Shown piece after piece: positions 5,695 through 5,719 of a DNA stretch of 5,719 nucleotides. The notes under the pieces were generated by a model. It was not told the DNA's origin. It made no database searches and saw only the letters and a list, made by a program, of their open reading frames with translations. Numbering within the stretch: the stretch's first letter is position 1; the number at the start of each line of letters is the position of its first letter. The DNA is taken from NCBI GenBank assembly GCA_947174615.1, contig CAMWJQ010000285.1, positions 1 through 5,719 on the forward strand. The letters are read 5' to 3'. Source of the DNA: an uncultured Lachnospiraceae bacterium (GTDB taxonomy: Bacteria > Bacillota > Clostridia > Lachnospirales > Lachnospiraceae). A program made the translations under genes and the position numbers.

Positions 5695-5719
5695 AAAAAA
5701 ACCTCCCATTTTATGGGAA
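5695..5719. terminator. Probable bidirectional terminator, cut by the window edge
   Basis: TCCCAT (5704-5709) and ATGGGA (5713-5718) form a stem around TTT. On the minus strand the hairpin is followed by GG and a run of seven T (plus-strand A at 5695-5701), a standard intrinsic terminator for a minus-strand gene lying beyond the right edge. If the stem continues past 5719 as GGTT plus T-run, it would also end the cdd/mutS-like transcript. The stretch 5640-5694 before it is AT-rich and shows no gene. Confidence 0.55.

Overview
The window looks like chromosomal DNA from a low-to-moderate GC Firmicute, most likely a gut Clostridia member (Lachnospiraceae-like). This is an inference from AGGAGG-type ribosome sites, a Firmicute-style small hydrophobic toxin with a convergent RNA, and the protein families present. 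The species cannot be told from the sequence.

The window has two halves. The left part (1 to about 3390) is visibly AT-rich and accessory. It begins with what I read as a complete type I toxin-antitoxin locus at about 70-425. A 32-residue membrane peptide on the minus strand (185-283) has a strong SD and a leader of about 105 nt. A convergent RNA on the plus strand (about 107-195) starts from a very good extended -10 promoter. The two transcripts meet in a 12-bp bidirectional terminator hairpin. Their 5' ends resemble each other, and each carries a CGGTTA element complementary to the terminator arms, which suggests an antisense or long-range pairing circuit.

Next come two broken restriction genes: the C-terminal DUF1524 (HNH-like) part of a DUF262/DUF1524 (GmrSD-type) protein at 376-966, and the C-terminal domain of a type I restriction subunit HsdR at 1183-1725. 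After them is an apparently intact 491-aa AlbA_2/HATPase_c_4/winged-helix protein (1778-3253), a family often found within type I restriction loci. It is followed by a 10-bp tandem repeat and a hairpin. No hsdM, hsdS, recombinase or transposase is present in the window, so this reads as a decayed defence island with one surviving putative regulator and a toxin module.

The right part (about 3390-5719) is GC-richer and housekeeping-like: cytidine deaminase cdd, then, 4 nt after its stop, a 573-aa membrane-anchored MutS-family ATPase without mismatch-recognition motifs. The two probably form one operon. The window ends in a short intergenic stretch with a possible 23-aa ORF and half of a probable bidirectional terminator that would also serve a minus-strand gene beyond the right edge.
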